DNA from: Marchantia polymorpha subsp. ruderalis
Taxonomy: Eukaryota; Streptophyta; Marchantiopsida; Marchantiales; Marchantiaceae
Length of the DNA: 64,000 nucleotides
NCBI GenBank assembly: GCA_037833965.1
Contig: AP031357.1
Span: 23,890,001 to 23,954,000 of the forward strand
Direction of reading: 5' to 3'
Positions 11,864 through 22,939 of the stretch are shown one piece after another. Every line of letters starts with the position of its first letter. Positions within the stretch are counted from its first letter, which is position 1. The notes beneath the pieces were generated by a model. That model did no database searches. It had not been told where the DNA came from and was given only the letters and a program-made list of their open reading frames with translations. Both the position numbers and the translations under genes were made by a program.

Positions 11864-13698
11864 ATGTCGAAGGTCCCCCAGCTGCGAGTGTCTCCACTCA
11901 GGGTGCCCCAGATCGGTCTACGCGCATTTCAAGATGTGCTGATGGGGCTGAAGCTCAATTTCCTCCTGTGGGGATGGAACTGGACATGTCCGGAGATGGT
12001 GCGCGAGTATCTGCGCGATTCCGCGACACAAGCCCTCACGCGGATTCCGTCCACATCCAGAAAGATGGGACATTTGTGACTGGGCGCAGGTGTTGGGCAG
12101 GTGTGCCGGCGAGGAAGGGTATCTCCTCTTCGAGGCCGATAGCGTGAAGGTGTCCCAGGAGGAAGAAATCTCCTACAATGAGCTTTTCAAAGTTGCCAGG
12201 CATCCCAAGAACGGTTTCCGGACACGGGATTACAAAGATCGATTGCAGAGAAATGTCGCGACTGCATTGTTGCAGATATTGCAGCCGACCAAGACCGCTT
12301 ACATGCATGGTTGGCAGGTAGGATTTGTGGAGCTAGTGTTTTCAGGAGCTCCAGTGCATTGGGCACGGCTCCTGTGGAAGGTGACACGCCAACATGCGCA
12401 AGAAGAGAGAGGAGGAACCCTCAATCATCTTTCGCCTTACCTGATTGTGTTTTATTGGGCGATGGGATGTTTGACAAATTCAGAGCGGACACGGTTTCCG
12501 CTGCTGACACGGAGCTATCCAGGTAGATACTCACGGGAGGCCGAAGTAGACACGGATCCGGACGAGGAACCTGCCAGTCCGCCTCCGGCTCCGCCCCCAG
12601 CAAGAGCAGCAGAAGAACGTCGAAGCGAGCGCATTCCGCGAAAGCGGAAGTGGGATGAGAGACCTTAGGACAGGCAGCCGGAAGCGCCAGCTGCGCCGAC
12701 TCGTAGTCGGCCCACCAACGAGCCTCACAGCCGACCAAAACAGAGGGCACGCAAAATGCCAACTAGTACTGAGGAGACCGGGCGTACTCCGGTCCGGCGG
12801 AATCCCACGCAGGAGGAGATAATCGCGCAGATTCTGAGGAAGTCGACAAATACCTCTGCGCAGAAGGCACCAATGCCTTCGGAAGAAGATGGACGGACTG
12901 ACAGTCGGCCGACTACGAGTCGGGTGACTGAAGGTCGACAAACGGAAGAAAGGCCGATTGAGCGGCGCGTTAAACCGGACAGCAGGCCGGAAGCAGAAGA
13001 GAGTTTGGCTAACGAGCCAACAACCCTCAGAGGGTCGTCTTCGGCGGAAGGTACTTCTGGGAAAACGCCGCCAGCAAGCAGGCCAAGTGGAGTGAAGACG
13101 CGCAGGGTGTATCCGACTGCCAGTCGGACAACTGCTAGTCGGCCGACTGCGAGTCGGTCAACAGAGAGTCGGCCGGATTCGCCGACTGCGAGACGGACAG
13201 GGCCGGCGACCAGTGTGCGGACGCCTTCGGCGGACGCACCTTCAGCGAAGACACCTTCCGCGCAGATCGCGCCGGAAGGGCAGGCAGCAGAAGCGGGCGG
13301 TGCAAAGGTGACAAAAGTCACTGCGGCGTCGACCCCTTCGGAGCCCGAAGATCGAGCCGAAACAGGGGCTCAAGCAGTGGGATCCCCCACTGCCTTGGAT
13401 ATTTTAGCAGGGAGTGGAGCGGCAGTCGCGGCAGAAGCTGCTGCGCGCCACAGTTCCAGGGAGTCGCCAAGGGATTCAGTGGCGACTGAAATCCTCGAAA
13501 CTGAGCATGAGACGAGCTCGGAAGAGCAGGAAGCGGATTCTGTGCAGAAAACGCCAACAGGGGTGTTGTGCGAGCAGATAGTCCCACTCCTGCGATATCT
13601 GGATCGCAAGACATCCAAGTACTCGGGTACCGGAAAACCGCAGTCTTATGTGGAGACTGTCAAGCGCAGGACGAGGAGCAAGGTGGCCACTTGGGCCT
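11864..13698 (+). pseudogene. E1 copy of the E-family large ORF, broken
   Basis: Same protein as in E3, starting ATGTCGAAGGTCC at 11864. About 50 codons in (around 12010-12035) a 4-nt length difference from E3 shifts the frame. The correct frame resumes at about 12090, reaches a TAG at 12666-12668 where E3 has a sense codon, and continues to 13698, where E2 interrupts it. The remainder lies at 31313-32037. This copy cannot make the full protein. Confidence 0.85.
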
Positions 13699-14664
13699 TG
13701 TAATAACCCACCAAAGGCTAAAACTGCAGTATGGTGGTAAAAAGATCGAACCCACAGGGACAGAGGCAACACACAGAGTAAAAGTGTCACGTTTAACAGA
13801 CTTTTGTAGAGTTTGAATTCTAGGCGGCTGTCACTCCCAGAAATACTGCAGTGCTCGACTCGGAGGCTCGACTCGGAGGAGGATCTCGACTCGGAGGATG
13901 CTCGGAGGATGCACGGTACAGCGTGGTCACTCAACACACACACACACACACACACCTGAAACTGGCGAAAAGCACAACTCGGAGGTCGGTCAGGACCTCC
14001 GCTTCGGATTTCAGGAGGAAAGTGTCTCAAAAGTTCACTCAGAGGTTCTGCAGGTAGTGCCTCCCACTCCGGCTTTTACTGCCCTTCCGCCAGGAACTAG
14101 CGTAGGGTACCCGGACTGGACTTCCCACTTCGGAACGAAGCCTCTTCATACGCCGTGGACGTCACCCTCGACTCTCACACCAAACGCAGGGAGTGCAGAC
14201 CCGACTGAGAACTTAACTGAAAACACGATCCAGTAACACACACACAACCTGAATTACAAACCAAGGCTTACACGAAGTAATAAAACTTCACATTGGCATT
14301 CAGGGGAAACTTCCCGTAGGAGTACAATCAGGATATGTCACTCGAAGGAGTAAGGGGGAACTGTTCAAGTATCTAACTCGCAGCCGGCTCTGAGCATCAG
14401 AAATCACCCGCAGGTGCAGATCCGCACTACTCAAGTCTCTAACCGGGTACTAGCTCTGAACATTCAGCCGAAGGCCTTCAACTACAACATACGGTAACTT
14501 CGCTATGCTGCAGCTTCTCTACGTGGTGCCAGGACCAAAATGCACAAACACGCCAAGAAAGTGAGTTCCTGATCTGCACTTCCGAAACTGGAAGAGTCCC
14601 AAGGCAAAACGCCTTGATCTACTTTATTCCCTCAAAGATCCTAACTAGCACTACGCTATCCTAT
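13699..14664 (-). other. E2 3' noncoding region
   Basis: Inverted counterpart of the E3 segment 21315-22058 plus 29921-30137. It holds a (CA)n run at about 13933-13956 and repeated CTCGACTCGGAGG words at 13856-13906. At 14622-14628 the conserved TATAAAG motif reads AATAAAG on the minus strand in this copy. Confidence 0.75.
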
Positions 14665-17217
14665 CTACTTACTCGCAGCATCTGCGCGAAACCAAACTAT
14701 TCTACTGCACTCGGCTGATCCGGTGCTGCGCCTCCTGCGCGCCGGACTGCTCCGCTCGCTGTCTCTACCTTGCCAGTCTTCCGACCGGCTGCGCAACCCC
14801 AGGCGTCGGAGCGCTGTAGTGACTTCCGACTCTAAGTGCGCCATAGTGTCGCGCGCACCCGACAAGAAGGTTTCTAATTTCCTCGCCACTCGCCGCCGAC
14901 TCCGACTGTCACCCTCCGTCAATGCCGCCGCCCGAAGCTCGAACTCCCTGAGTGTGATCCTCTCTTGAGCTGCCACCTCCCAATTGGCGTATCCTTTTAG
15001 ACAACGAGTCACCCGTGTCGCCAACTCTCCTCGCGCCCTGCAGCTGCTCTCCACCTCTGCTAGCTGCATTTCTGCTTCCGCACGTTGTGCCCTCAAATCC
15101 GAGCACTCGGATTGCAAGTTGCGCAACAACTCCTCATCCTCCTTGCGGGCTCTTTGACTTTCTTCTAAGGCGCGCGTCTGGCGCGCAAGCTCGGCTGCTA
15201 GGACGTGGTTTTGTCTCCGCTCTTCCTGCAATTCCGACTCGATCTTTGCCCGCATTAGCTCGGCATCCGCCTGACTTTTCGTCGCCGCATCCTCCCTCTG
15301 CTGCTGCAAGGCTTGGTATAGCTTCTGTGTGACCGCCAGGTGTTGTCGGAGGGCGGTGTTCCTATCCACATATACTTCGCACCTAGAGGCCCACCTGGCC
15401 ACCTTGCTCCTCGTCCTTCGCCTAATAGTCTCCACATAAGACTGCGGTTTTCCAGTACCCGCGTACTTGGATGTCTTGCGATCCAGATATCGCAGGAGTG
15501 GAATTATCTGTTCGCACAACACCCCTGTTGGCGTTTTCTGCACCGAATCCGCTTCCTGCTCTTCCGAGCTCGTCTCATCCTCAGTCTCGAGGATTTCAGT
15601 CGCCACCGAATCCCTTGGCGACTCCCTGGAACTGTGGCGCGCAGCAGCTTCCGCTGCGACTGCTGCTCCACTGCCTGCTAAAATATCCAAGGCAGTGGGA
15701 GATCCCACTGCTTGAGCCCCTTTTCCGGCTCGATCTTCGGTCTCCGAAGGGGTCGACGCCGCAGTGACTCTTGTCACTTTTGCACCGCCCGCTTCTGCTG
15801 CCTGCCCTTCCGGCGCAATCTGCGCGGAAGGTGTCTTCGCTGAAGGTGCGTCCGCCGAAGGCGTCCGCACACTGGTCGTCGGCCCCGTCCGTCTCGCAGT
15901 CGGCGAATCCGGCCGACTCTCTGTTGTCCGACTCGCAGTCGGCCGACCAGCAGTTGTCCGACTGGGAGTCGGATACACCCTGCGCGTCTTGACTCCACTT
16001 GGCCTGCTTGCTGGTGGCGTTTTCCCAGAAGTGCCTTCCGCCGAGGACGACCCTCTGAGGGTTGTTGGCTCGTCAGCCAAACTCTCTTCTGCTTCCGGCC
16101 TGCGGTCCGGTTCAACGCGCCGTTAAGTTGGCCTTCCTTCCGCTTGTCGGCCTTCAGTCGTCCGACTCGTAGTCGGCCGACTGTCAGTCCGTCCATCTCC
16201 TCCCGAAGGCATTGGTGCCTTCTGTGCAGAGGTATTTGTCGTCTTCCCTAGAATCTGCGCGATTATCTCCTCCTGTGTGAGATTCCGCCGGAGCGGAGTT
16301 CGCCCGGTCTCCTCAGTACCAGTTGGCATTTTGCGTGCCCTCTGTTTTGGTCGACTGTGAGGCTCGGGGGTGGGCCGACCACGAGTCGGCGCAGCTGGCA
16401 CTTCCGGCTGCCTGTCCTCAGGTCTCTCATCCCACTTCCGCTTTCGCGGAATGCTCTCACTTCGACGTTCTTCTGCTGCTCTTGCTGGAGCCGGAGCCGG
16501 AGGCGTACTGGCAGGTTCCTCGTCCGGATCCGTGTCTACTTCGGCTTCCCTCGAATATCTACCTGGATAGCTCCGGGTCAGCTGCGGAAACCGTGTTTTC
16601 TCAGCATTTGTCAAACATCCCATCGCCCGATAAAACACGATCAAGTAAGGCGATAGATGATTGAGGGTTCCTCCTTTCTCTTCTTGCGCATGTTGGCGCG
16701 TCACCTTCCACAGGAGTCGTGCCCAATGCACTGGAGCTCCTGACAACACTATCTCCACAAATTCTACCTGCCAACCATGCATGTAAGCGGTCTTGGTCGG
16801 CTGCAATATCTGCAGCAATGCAGTCGCGACATTTCTCCGCAATCGATCTTTGTAATCCCGTGTCCGGAAACCGTTCTTGGGATGCCTGGCAACTTTGAAG
16901 AGCTCATTGTAGGAGATTTCTTCCTCCTGGGACACCTTCACGCTATCGGCCTCGAAGAGGAGATCCCCTTACTCGCCGGCACACCTGCCCAACACCTGCG
17001 CCCAGTTGCAAATGTCCCATCTTTCTGGATGTGGACGGAATCCGCGAGAGGGCTTGTGTCTCTCCTGCAGATACTCGCGCACCATCTCCGGACATGTCCA
17101 GTTCCACCCCCATAGGAGAAAATCGAGCTTCAGCCCCAGCAGCACATCTTGAAATGCGCGTAGACCGATCTGCGGCACCCTGAGTGGAGACACTCGCAGC
17201 TGGGGAACCTTCGACAT
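14665..17217 (-). pseudogene. E2 copy of the E-family large ORF, two nonsense mutations
   Basis: Starts ATGTCGAAGG at 17217 and stays in one frame to the natural stop at 14665. It carries TAA at about 16969-16971 (E3 has GAA) and TAA at about 16123-16125 (again GAA in E3). The N-terminal domain, Pro/Ser/Thr/Arg-rich middle and coiled coil are otherwise all present. It is less decayed than E1, consistent with a younger insertion. Confidence 0.85.
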
Positions 17218-18758
17218 TGCGTTTCCTGCACACACAAACGTTCTCCCTTTCGCTCGCTCTCTCACTGCAGGTCGCTCCAGCACTGACTGCTCACTTGCTC
17301 TGCGCTCACGCTCAAGTTCGCTACTCGCAATTCTCTCCAAGGTCTGTCAAGATCCTTGCGCAACTCGTCTCCGCACTCTCTCCTCTCACTGCAGGTCGCT
17401 GTGGTAACACACTTTTTGTTTTTTTGCAGAATTTAAACAATTTTAGAAAACTAGTACCGAAGCAGTGTTTGTAGTTAGAAAAGGGTACGTTAAATAGAGT
17501 GGATTGATGAGATCGTCACGAGGACACAAAGAATCACGTAGTCAGATGTACCAACGCCAATGTCTTCGGCGCCTTCGGCAAAAGCTCCTTTTCTGAGGTG
17601 TCTCTACTCACGCGCCTCCAGCGTATAAGGAAGCTACGCTTCCGGCGCAGACACCTCAGGAGGAGGTTTTGCTAAAGACGTCAGGAGAAGGGCCCGGACC
17701 TCTAAAGGCGTCCGACCATGAGTGCGCCTTCGGCGAAGCGCCGCTAGCGCGGAAAGGGAAAACCTTCATAACGATCGGGATACACGGTAGATCCAGTTGG
17801 TTGAAGTTGCATTAGAAAGAGCTCAAGACGCTTGTTCTAACGAGCCCAAGAGCGTCGGAGATGGATCAGGGACGGAGAGGTTATGAGCGTCGGAAAACTC
17901 GTAGCCGGACATGCGCCGTTCGCGCTAGGGTTCACAGCCGGAAAGGATTCCCGTACGCCCTCGGCGATGCGCCTTCGGCGGAATCACGCGCTCATAGGAG
18001 GAAACCAACTCAGAGGCGGAAGCGCCTTTGGCGGCTGTTCATGGAAGGAAAGCGCCAGTCGGATGTACGCCTCCGACGTGGCGCTGACGGCCGGATGCGC
18101 TGGCATGAGTTGCGCTGGCGGATATGCGCCGGCAGCAATGGACAAGGCATAAAGGACAAAATAAGCGGTACGACTGCGCGCCGGCGTAATTCGCTCCGAC
18201 TAGATGTGCGCCTCCAGCAAGGCGCCGACGGATAATGAACGCACCAGCGGCGACACGCCTCCGGTGAGGGACGGATTAGGAAAAGACAACATGGCCGACG
18301 TATACCCTGCAGCTGACTCGAGTCCGGAAGGTGGCGGCGGCGGGAGAATTCAACATTTACGCATGCGAATGCGCGCAGTGCGGAGACGTGAATTCGCGCA
18401 TGCAAAGGGCGAACCGTTAAGCCGTATAGCCGGCTGCGTACGTTGTAACCAGTAAGAACGTTGGACGTTCTTGAAATCGGAGAAGAAAAGACTACGCTCA
18501 AGTCTCATTCTCTCATTCTTGATTTTGCGATTTCCAGTTTCCAAGATTACGCGCAAGAGCGGAGCGACCTGCAGTGAGAGTAGAGAGTTCGGAGACGAGT
18601 TGCGCAAGGATCTTGGCAGACCTTGGAGAGAATTGCGAGTAGCGATCTTGAGCTTGAGCGCAGAGAGAGTGAGCAGTCAGTGCTTGAGCGGCCGACGCGC
18701 AGTGGCGATTGTGAGAGAGCGAGCGAAAGGGAGAACGTTTGTGTGTGCAGGCAACGCA

Positions 18759-21314
18759 ATGTCGAAGGTTCCCCAGCTGCGAGTGTCTCCACTCAGGTTG
18801 CCGCAGATCGGTCTACGCGCATTTCAAGATGTGCTGCTGAGGCTGAAGCTCGATTTTCTCCTATGGGGGTGGAACTGGACATGTCCGGAGATGGTGCGCG
18901 AGTATCTGCAGGAGAGACACAAGCCCTCTCGCGGATTCCGCCCACACCCAGAGAGATGGGACATTTGCAACTGGGCGCAGGTGTTGGGCAGGTGTGCCGG
19001 CGAGGAAGGGGATATCCTCTTCGAGGCCGATAGCGTGAAGGTGTTCCAGGAGGAAGAAGTCTCTTACAATGAGCTCTTCAAAGTTGCAAGGCATCCCAAG
19101 AACGGTTTCCGGACACGGGATTACAAAGATCGATTGCGGAGAAATGTCGCGACTGCATTGCTGCAGATATTGCAGCCTACCAAGACCGCTTACATGCATG
19201 GTTGGCAGGTAGAATTTGTGGAGCTAGTGTTGTCAGGAGCTCCAGTGCATTGGGCACGGCTCCTGTGGAAGGTGACGCGCCAACATGCGCAAGAAGAGAA
19301 AGGAGGAACCCTCAATCATCTCTCGCCTTACTTGATCGTGTTTTATCGGGCGATGGGATGTTTGACAAATGCTGAGAAAACACGGTTTCCGCAGCTGACC
19401 CGGAACTATCCAGGTAGATATTCGAGGGAGGCCGAAGTAGACACGGATCCGGACGAGGAACCTGCCAGTACGCCTCCGGCTCCGGCTCCAGCAAGAGCAG
19501 CAGAAGAACGTCGAAGTGAGCGCATTCCGCGAAAGCGGAAGTGGGATGAGAGACCTGAGGACAGGCAGCCGGAAGTGCCAGCTGCGCCGACTCGTGGTCG
19601 GCCCACCCCCGAGCCTCACAGTCGACCAAAACAGAGGGCACGCAAAATGCCAACTGGTACTGAGGAGACCGGGCAAACTCCGACCCGGCGGAATCTCACA
19701 CAGGAGGAGATAATCGCTCAGATTCTAGGGAAGACGGCAGATACCTCTGCACAGAAGGCACCACGGCCTTTGGGAGGAGATGGACGGACTGACAGTCGGC
19801 CGACTGCGAGTCGGATGACTGAAGGCCGACAAGCGGAAGGAAGGCCAACTGAACGGCGCGTTGAACCGGACAGCAGGCCGGAAGCAGAAGAGAGTTTGGA
19901 TGACGAGCCAACAACCCTCAGAGGGTCGTCTTCGGCGGAAGGCACTTCTGGGAAAACGCCACCAGCAAGCAGGCCAAGTGGAGTCAAGACGCGCAGGGTG
20001 TATCCGACTCCCAGTCGGACAACTGCTGGTCGGCCGACTGCGAGTCAGACAACAGAGAGTCGGCCGGATTCGCCGACTGCGAGACGGATGGGGCCAACGA
20101 CCAGTGTGCGGACGCCTTCGGCGCACGCACCTTCAGCGAGGACACCTTCCGCACAGATTGCGCCGGAAGGACAGGCAGCAGAAGCGGGCGGTGCAAGAGT
20201 GACAAGAGTCACTGCGGCGTCGACCCCTTCGGAAACCGAAGATCGAGCCGGAACAGGGGCTCAAGCAGTGGGATCTCCCACTGCCCTGGATATTTTAGCA
20301 GGCAGTGGAGCAGCAGCCGCAGCGGAAGCTGCTGCGCGCCACAGTTCCAGGGAGTCGCCAAGGGATTCGGTGGCGACTGAAATCCTCGAGACTGAGGATG
20401 AGACGAGCTCGGAAGAGCAGGAAGCGGATTCGGTACACAAAACGCCAACAGGGGTGCTGTGCGAACAGATAGTTCCACTCCTGCGATATCTGGATCGCAA
20501 GACATCCAAATACGCAAGTGCTTTAAAACCGCAGTCTTATGTGGAGACTATCAGGCGAAGGACGAGGAGCAAGGTGGCAAAGTGGGCCTCTAGGTGCGGA
20601 GTATATGTGGATAGGAACACCGCCCTCCGACAACACCTGGCGGTCACACAGAAGCTATACCAAGCCTTGCAGCAGCAGAGGGAGGATGCGGCGACGAAAA
20701 GTCAGGCGGATGCCGAGCTAATACGGGCAAAGATCGAGTCGGAATTGCAGGAGGAGCGGAGACAAAACCAAGTCCTAGCAGCCGAGCTTACGCGCCAGAC
20801 GCGCGCCTTAGAAGAAAGTCAAAGAGCCCGCAAGGAGGATGAGGAGTTGTTGCGCAACTTGCAATCCGAGTGCTCGGATTTGAGGGCACAACGTGCGGAA
20901 GCAGAAATGCAGCTGGCAGAGGTGGAGAGCAGCTGCAGGGCGCGAGGAGAGATGGCGACACAGGTGACTCGTTGTCTAAAAGGATACGCCCATTGGGAGG
21001 TGGCAGCTCAAGAGAGGATCACACTCAGGGAGTTCGAGCTTCGGGCGGCGGCATTGACGAAGGGTGACAGTCGGAGTCGGCGGCGAGTGGCGAGGAAATT
21101 AGAAACCTTCTTGTCGGGTGCGCGCGACACTATGGCGCACTTACAGTCGGAAGTCACCACAGCGCTCCGACGCCTGGGGTTACGCAGCCGGTCGGAAGAC
21201 TGGCAAGGTAGAGACAGTAAGCGGAGCAGTCCGGCGCGCAGGAGGCGCAGCACCGGATCAGCCGAGTGCAGTAGAGTAGTTTGGTTTCGTGCAGATGCTG
21301 CGAGTAGTAGATAG
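18759..21314 (+). CDS. E-family large protein (gag-like or novel), intact copy
   Basis: 851 aa from ATG at 18759; the frame is open upstream to 18471 but has no other ATG. Residues about 30-210 form a globular, Trp-rich region (WGWNWTCPEMVREYL, RTRDYKDRLRRN, GAPVHWARLLWKVTRQ) that is strongly conserved in the diverged element F. Residues about 215-560 are low-complexity, rich in Pro, Ser, Thr, Arg and Glu, with repeats of the type SRPTASR and APSARTPSAQ. Residues about 615-730 are a long charged coiled coil (QQQREDAATKSQADAEL). The C-terminus is basic (SPARRRRSTG). No zinc knuckle, protease, reverse transcriptase, integrase or DDE motif is visible. A gag-like or plant transposon-type role is only a guess from the architecture. 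Conservation between E and F suggests past selection on the protein. Confidence 0.75.
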   Translation: MSKVPQLRVSPLRLPQIGLRAFQDVLLRLKLDFLLWGWNWTCPEMVREYLQERHKPSRGFRPHPERWDICNWAQVLGRCAGEEGDILFEADSVKVFQEEEVSYNELFKVARHPKNGFRTRDYKDRLRRNVATALLQILQPTKTAYMHGWQVEFVELVLSGAPVHWARLLWKVTRQHAQEEKGGTLNHLSPYLIVFYRAMGCLTNAEKTRFPQLTRNYPGRYSREAEVDTDPDEEPASTPPAPAPARAAEERRSERIPRKRKWDERPEDRQPEVPAAPTRGRPTPEPHSRPKQRARKMPTGTEETGQTPTRRNLTQEEIIAQILGKTADTSAQKAPRPLGGDGRTDSRPTASRMTEGRQAEGRPTERRVEPDSRPEAEESLDDEPTTLRGSSSAEGTSGKTPPASRPSGVKTRRVYPTPSRTTAGRPTASQTTESRPDSPTARRMGPTTSVRTPSAHAPSARTPSAQIAPEGQAAEAGGARVTRVTAASTPSETEDRAGTGAQAVGSPTALDILAGSGAAAAAEAAARHSSRESPRDSVATEILETEDETSSEEQEADSVHKTPTGVLCEQIVPLLRYLDRKTSKYASALKPQSYVETIRRRTRSKVAKWASRCGVYVDRNTALRQHLAVTQKLYQALQQQREDAATKSQADAELIRAKIESELQEERRQNQVLAAELTRQTRALEESQRARKEDEELLRNLQSECSDLRAQRAEAEMQLAEVESSCRARGEMATQVTRCLKGYAHWEVAAQERITLREFELRAAALTKGDSRSRRRVARKLETFLSGARDTMAHLQSEVTTALRRLGLRSRSEDWQGRDSKRSSPARRRRSTGSAECSRVVWFRADAASSR
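19780..20120 (+). repeat. Degenerate GTCGGCCGACT-rich repeats inside the E3 gene
   Basis: The middle of the reading frame is built from imperfect copies of words such as AGTCGGCCGACTGCGAGTCG, which encode SRPTASR-like peptides, followed by copies encoding TPSA-type peptides. Equivalent arrays occur in E1 and E2 with slightly different copy patterns. Confidence 0.6.
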
Positions 21315-22058
21315 GATAGCGTAGTGCTAGTTAGGATCTTTTGAGGGTATAAAGTAGATCAAGGCGTTTTGCCTTGGGACTCTTCCAGTTTCGGAAGTGC
21401 AGATCAGGAACTCACTTTCTTGGCGTGTTTGTGCATTTTGGTCCTGGCACCACGTAGAGAAGCTGCAGCATAGCGAAGTTACCGTATGTTGTAGTTGAAG
21501 GCCTTCGGCTGAATGTTCAGAGCTAGCACCCGGTTAGAGACTTGAGTAGTGCGGATCTGCACCTGCAGGTGATTTCTGATGCTCAGAGCCGGCTGCGAGT
21601 TAGATACTTGAACAGTTCCCCCTTACTCCTTCGAGTGACATATCCTGATTGTACTCCTACGGGAAGTTTTCCCTGAATGCCAATGTGAAGTTTTATTACT
21701 TCGTGTAAACCTTGGTTTGTAATTCAGGTTGTGTGTGTGTTACTGGATCGTGTTTTCAGTAAGTTCTCAGTCGGGTCTGCACTCCCTGCGTTTGGTGTGA
21801 TAGTCGAGGGTGACGTCCACGGCGTATGTAGAGGCTTCGTTCCGAAGTGGGAAGTCCAGTCCGGGTACCCCCGCTATTTCCTGGCGAAAGGGCAGTAAAA
21901 GCCGGAGTGGGAGGCACTACGTGCAGAACCTCTGAGTGAACTTTTGAGACACTTTCCTCCTGAAATCCGAAGCGGAGGTCCTAACCGACCTCCGAGTTGT
22001 GCTTTTTGCCAGTTTCAGGTGTGTGTGTGTGTGTGTGTGTTGAGTGACCACGCTGTAC
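21315..22058 (+). promoter_or_regulatory. E3 3' noncoding region with conserved TATAAAG
   Basis: TATAAAGTAG at 21348 lies 34 nt after the stop. It is also present in E1 (32070) and, despite overall divergence, in F (complement of 46230-46236). About 920 bp of element follow it. A (GT)n run is at about 22019-22041. A conserved TATA box in the last fifth of an element with TG...CA ends is what a U3-R-U5 long terminal repeat would show, but transcription is not shown here. Confidence 0.4.
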
Positions 22059-22916
22059 TGCAACCTCCGGGCTGACTCTCACTCAGGTTTACCTCTGATG
22101 GCTTTGTGGTAGCGCATCATGGTTCTAGAAGACTAAGATTCATACTCTCACTCATGTCCCAAACACCTTCTCTTACAAACTCTCATGTATCACTCCAACT
22201 CACACACAACTCTCCTCACATCACCCTCTTCACATAAATGCAAACACACGTCGATACTCCAAGATACTCAAAAACTTCACTCCTTCATTACTGAAACAAG
22301 TCCTCACACATGACTCTCCAAACTTGCTTGAGAGGTGCTACTCTACCTCTCTATTTATACTACTTGAGAAGTTACCATAGTAACATGTGGTAATTTCTCC
22401 TAACTTACTTTTACCTAGGTAAGTTTGACTAACCTTCTCTACGTGGCAACATGCCATTGGCCTACCTAAACCTTCTAGAAGCTTCTGGAATCCAAGGTTG
22501 AGGTGGCGACATGCCATTTGAAGCTTTTAAACTTCTACAAGCTTCCTAGCCACTAAGTCAACATTAGACTTAGTCTAGCCAATCATCTTTCATACATTTA
22601 GTCAAACCAATCAAATCCAAGCTTCTAGTCAAATATCTAATCCCTTGGAATCTAGAACTTTTGTATAAGACAAAATAGAAGTGCTCACTCCTTGTAAAGG
22701 ACAAAATAGAAGTGCTCACTCCATTCTTCTAGAACTCCGCTAATTATTCCGCCAACTATAGACATTGTAGCTAAACTTAGTCATGACTAGATAAACTTAG
22801 TTATAACTAACTAGTTTAGTCATAACTAGCTAGTCTTAGCTATGCCTTGGCTAATCATCCTTATTCCCTTGACCACTTCTAAGACTTAGTACATATGTGC
22901 AACACCCGGTCTTACA
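22059..22916 (-). repeat. 3' LTR of the gypsy element
   Basis: On the minus strand it runs TGTAAGACCGGG...GGAGGTTGCA. It contains a TATAAATA box (complement of 22352-22359), a 31-bp period repeat starting at 22669 and 22700, and several CTAGTTATGACTAA-like words. Confidence 0.95.
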
Positions 22917-22930
22917 TTTACCCCCGGACT
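22917..22930 (-). other. Polypurine tract of the gypsy element
   Basis: GGGGGTAAA on the minus strand directly abuts the 3' LTR (TGTAAGACC). This is the expected plus-strand primer position. Confidence 0.7.
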
Positions 22931-22939
22931 AAGATTTCA

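Noticed and set aside
12725-13321. Long opposite-strand frames (up to about 200 codons) across the E1, E2 and E3 genes
   Set aside because: They mirror the GC-rich, repeat-coded middle of the sense protein, have no recognisable domain, and are broken differently in each copy, whereas the sense frame is collinear and conserved in F.
17883-18152. Small ORF (89 codons) in the 5' segment of E elements
   Set aside because: It is open in all copies, but other frames there are equally open, the composition is biased and no motif is visible; recent common origin explains the conservation.
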